Of a stretch of DNA of 7,791 nucleotides, positions 6,457 to 7,791 are shown piece by piece (position 1 is the stretch's first letter; each line of letters opens with the position of its first letter). Where the stretch lies: contig DASZAE010000052.1 of the NCBI GenBank assembly GCA_035945515.1, positions 1 through 7,791 of the forward strand, given 5' to 3'. The translations under genes were made by a program, and so were the position numbers. This DNA comes from RH2-MAG17b sp035945515. Lineage in GTDB: Bacteria > Acidobacteriota > Terriglobia > UBA7540. Under the pieces are notes generated by a model that searched no databases, was not told the origin of the DNA, and saw only the letters and a program-made list of their open reading frames with translations.

Positions 6457-6484
6457 ATTCTAACGCGAGTTCACCCGCCGTCAA
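6457..6484 (-). promoter_or_regulatory. Sigma70-like promoter for the Gfo/Idh gene
   Basis: On the minus strand TTGACG (6479-6484, five of six matches to TTGACA) is followed, after a 16-base spacer, by TAGAAT (6457-6462, five of six matches to TATAAT). Transcription would start near 6450, giving a leader of about 70 bases to the ATG at 6381. It is the best -35/-10 pair I found in the window. Confidence 0.55.
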
Positions 6485-6536
6485 GAATAATCTGTTGGAG
6501 GAGGACTGGCCAGAGTTTCGCCCTTTTCATTGTCCC

Positions 6537-6575
6537 TCCGGCCTTCCGCCGGAATGACGGCGGCCAGAGGCTGCC
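6537..6575. repeat. Twin palindromic element, possible dispersed repeat
   Basis: TCCGGC (6537-6542) and GCCGGA (6548-6553) form a 6-bp stem with loop CTTCC. Immediately after, GGCGGCC (6559-6565) and GGCTGCC (6569-6575) form a 7-bp stem with one G-T pair and loop AGA. On the minus strand the middle reads GTCATTCCGGCGGAAGGCCG, reminiscent of the GTCATTCC-type palindromic repeats scattered through many genomes. Only one copy is present here, so repeat status is a guess. Confidence 0.3.
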
Positions 6576-6600
6576 ACACCAAATCGGAAGTCGCTCCGTG

Positions 6601-6637
6601 CAAAAACAAAAAGGGCGGGAAATGATTCCCGCCCTTT
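6601..6637 (-). terminator. Rho-independent terminator of groL
   Basis: A perfect 12-bp stem, AAAGGGCGGGAA (6610-6621) with TTCCCGCCCTTT (6626-6637), has a 4-base loop. Read on the minus strand it is followed by a T-rich tail (TTTTTGTTTTTG, complement of 6601-6612). It begins 34 bases after the groL stop at 6672. It should end the chaperonin transcript and isolate it from the downstream oxidoreductase, which has its own promoter. Confidence 0.9.
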
Positions 6638-6671
6638 CAGACTGCCTACTACTCTGCTTTGTGGCTGCTGT

Positions 6672-7791
6672 TTAGTACATTCCGCCGCCCATGCCACCGG
6701 GGCCACCTGGGCCGCCAGCCGGCATCTTTTCTTCCTTCTCAGGATATTCGCAGACCAAAGCCTCTGTGGTTAACAGCAGCGAGGAAATGGACGCGGCGTT
6801 CTGGAGAGCGGTTCGGACAACTTTGGTGGGGTCAATCACGCCAGCTTCGACCAAGTCAGCATAGGTTTCGCTTTGTGCGTTGAAGCCATAGTTAACATTG
6901 GCGTTGCTGCGGACCTTCTCAACCACCACGGCGCCCTCATGCCCGGCGTTGAGTGAAATCATACGCAGGGGCTCTTCGAGAGCGCGCTTGACGATGTTGA
7001 TGCCGATCTGCTCGTCGCCTTCAGCCTTCAACTTATCCAGGGCCGGAATACAGCGCGCAAGCGCCACGCCGCCGCCGGGAACGATGCCTTCCTCGACGGC
7101 CGCCTTGGTGGCGTGCATGGCATCTTCGACGCGAGCTTTCTTTTCCTTCATCTCGGTCTCAGTCGCCGCGCCCACCTTGATCTGCGCGACGCCGCCCACG
7201 AGCTTCGCCAGACGTTCCTGAAGCTTCTCCCGGTCGTAGTCCGAGCTGGTCTCGTCAATCTGCGCCCGGATTTGCTTCACCCGGCCTTCGATATCCGAGG
7301 TTTTACCCGAACCTTCGACGATGGTGGTGTTGTCCTTGTCGATGGTAATCTTCTTGGCCTTGCCGAGGTCTTCAAGCTTCACGTTTTCAAGCTTGATGCC
7401 GAGGTCTTCGGAAATCGCCTTGCCGCCTGTGAGGATCGCGATGTCCTCCAGCATGGCCTTGCGGCGGTCGCCGAATCCCGGCGCCTTCACCGCGCAGCAC
7501 TGCAGTGTGCCCCGCAGCTTGTTGACCACCAACGTGGCCAAGGCTTCGCCTTCAACTTCCTCGGCGATAATCACCAGTGGCTTGCCCGCTTTTGCAATCT
7601 GCTCGAGCAGCGGAAGCAGGTCCTTCATCGAGCTGATCTTCTTTTCGTGGATCAGGATCACAGCGTTTTCAAGCACGCACTCCATGCGCTCAGGATCGGT
7701 GACGAAATAGGGGGAAAGATATCCGCGGTCAAACTGCATTCCCTCAACGACTTCAAGCGCCGTTTCCATCGTCTTCGATTCTTCAACCGTG
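6672..7791 (-). CDS. groL: 60 kDa chaperonin GroEL, N-terminus outside window
   Basis: The C-terminal 372 codons of GroEL, the ATP-driven cytoplasmic folding chamber that works with GroES. The frame is open through the right edge: codons before Met 7769 read 'TVEESK', so that Met is not the start. By comparison with the 548-residue E. coli protein, about the first 175 residues (equatorial start with the first ATP-binding elements) are missing. Visible: 'VVEGMQFDRGYLSPYF' at the intermediate/apical junction; the apical polypeptide-binding domain including 'KAPGFGDRRKAML'; 'SDYDREKLQERLAKL'; 'GAATETEMKEKKARVEDA', whose Asp matches the catalytic D398; 'EEGIVPGGGVALAR'; and the equatorial C-terminus with 'NYGFNA' and 'DPTKV'. 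The Gly/Met-rich tail ends '...GGMGGGMY', normal for chaperonins. No groES is in view. A strong terminator follows. Base composition is GC-rich, as in the other flank genes. Confidence 0.97.
   Translation of the reverse strand, partial: TVEESKTMETALEVVEGMQFDRGYLSPYFVTDPERMECVLENAVILIHEKKISSMKDLLPLLEQIAKAGKPLVIIAEEVEGEALATLVVNKLRGTLQCCAVKAPGFGDRRKAMLEDIAILTGGKAISEDLGIKLENVKLEDLGKAKKITIDKDNTTIVEGSGKTSDIEGRVKQIRAQIDETSSDYDREKLQERLAKLVGGVAQIKVGAATETEMKEKKARVEDAMHATKAAVEEGIVPGGGVALARCIPALDKLKAEGDEQIGINIVKRALEEPLRMISLNAGHEGAVVVEKVRSNANVNYGFNAQSETYADLVEAGVIDPTKVVRTALQNAASISSLLLTTEALVCEYPEKEEKMPAGGPGGPGGMGGGMY

Overview
The window looks like a chromosomal piece of an Acidobacteriota-type soil bacterium. 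Verrucomicrobiota is the main alternative. The call rests on recalled family resemblance, not a search: the TPR protein has the wording I associate with Acidobacteriota TPR proteins (around 'SNLFAWGSELLLHHTLE'), two neighbouring enzymes are secreted with twin-arginine-type leaders (a PIG-L deacetylase and a Gfo/Idh/MocA oxidoreductase), and the GroEL tail is Gly/Met-rich and ends in MY.

Layout. A TPR protein, cut by the left edge (2-1318, +), is followed after 137 bases by a Tat-type PIG-L/LmbE deacetylase (1456-2232, +). A gene-poor gap (2233-2518) holds two overlapping hairpins. Three tightly packed minus-strand genes then read right to left: a small hypothetical protein with a possible winged-helix domain (4278-4886), a ParA/Soj-like deviant Walker ATPase (3274-4278), and a RelA/SpoT-domain small alarmone synthetase (2519-3261). 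The 103-base gap upstream of this cassette carries a palindrome and three CTAGTRT-type repeats. Further right are a Tat-type Gfo/Idh/MocA oxidoreductase (4990-6381, -) with a good sigma70-like promoter and a structured leader, a strong rho-independent terminator (6601-6637, -), and the C-terminal two thirds of GroEL (6672 to the right edge, -).

Most interesting region. The three-gene cassette at 2519-4886 looks like an accessory insertion. It has lower GC than its flanks, a stop/start overlap (TAGTG) between the first two genes, a 12-base gap before the third, and no ParB. A ParA-type switch ATPase, a possible DNA-binding partner and a nucleotide pyrophosphokinase suggest a toxSAS-like conflict or stress module rather than plasmid partition. 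That role is inferred. The synthetase reading frame is broken by an apparent single-base deletion in a G run at 2692-2696. Reading -1 there restores the conserved EIDHKINYP segment and a 247-residue protein, so the gene is either freshly inactivated or mis-sequenced.

The other genes are ordinary: carbohydrate-related secreted enzymes and a housekeeping chaperonin. One exception is that the PIG-L protein has Gly where the family's catalytic-base Asp normally sits.
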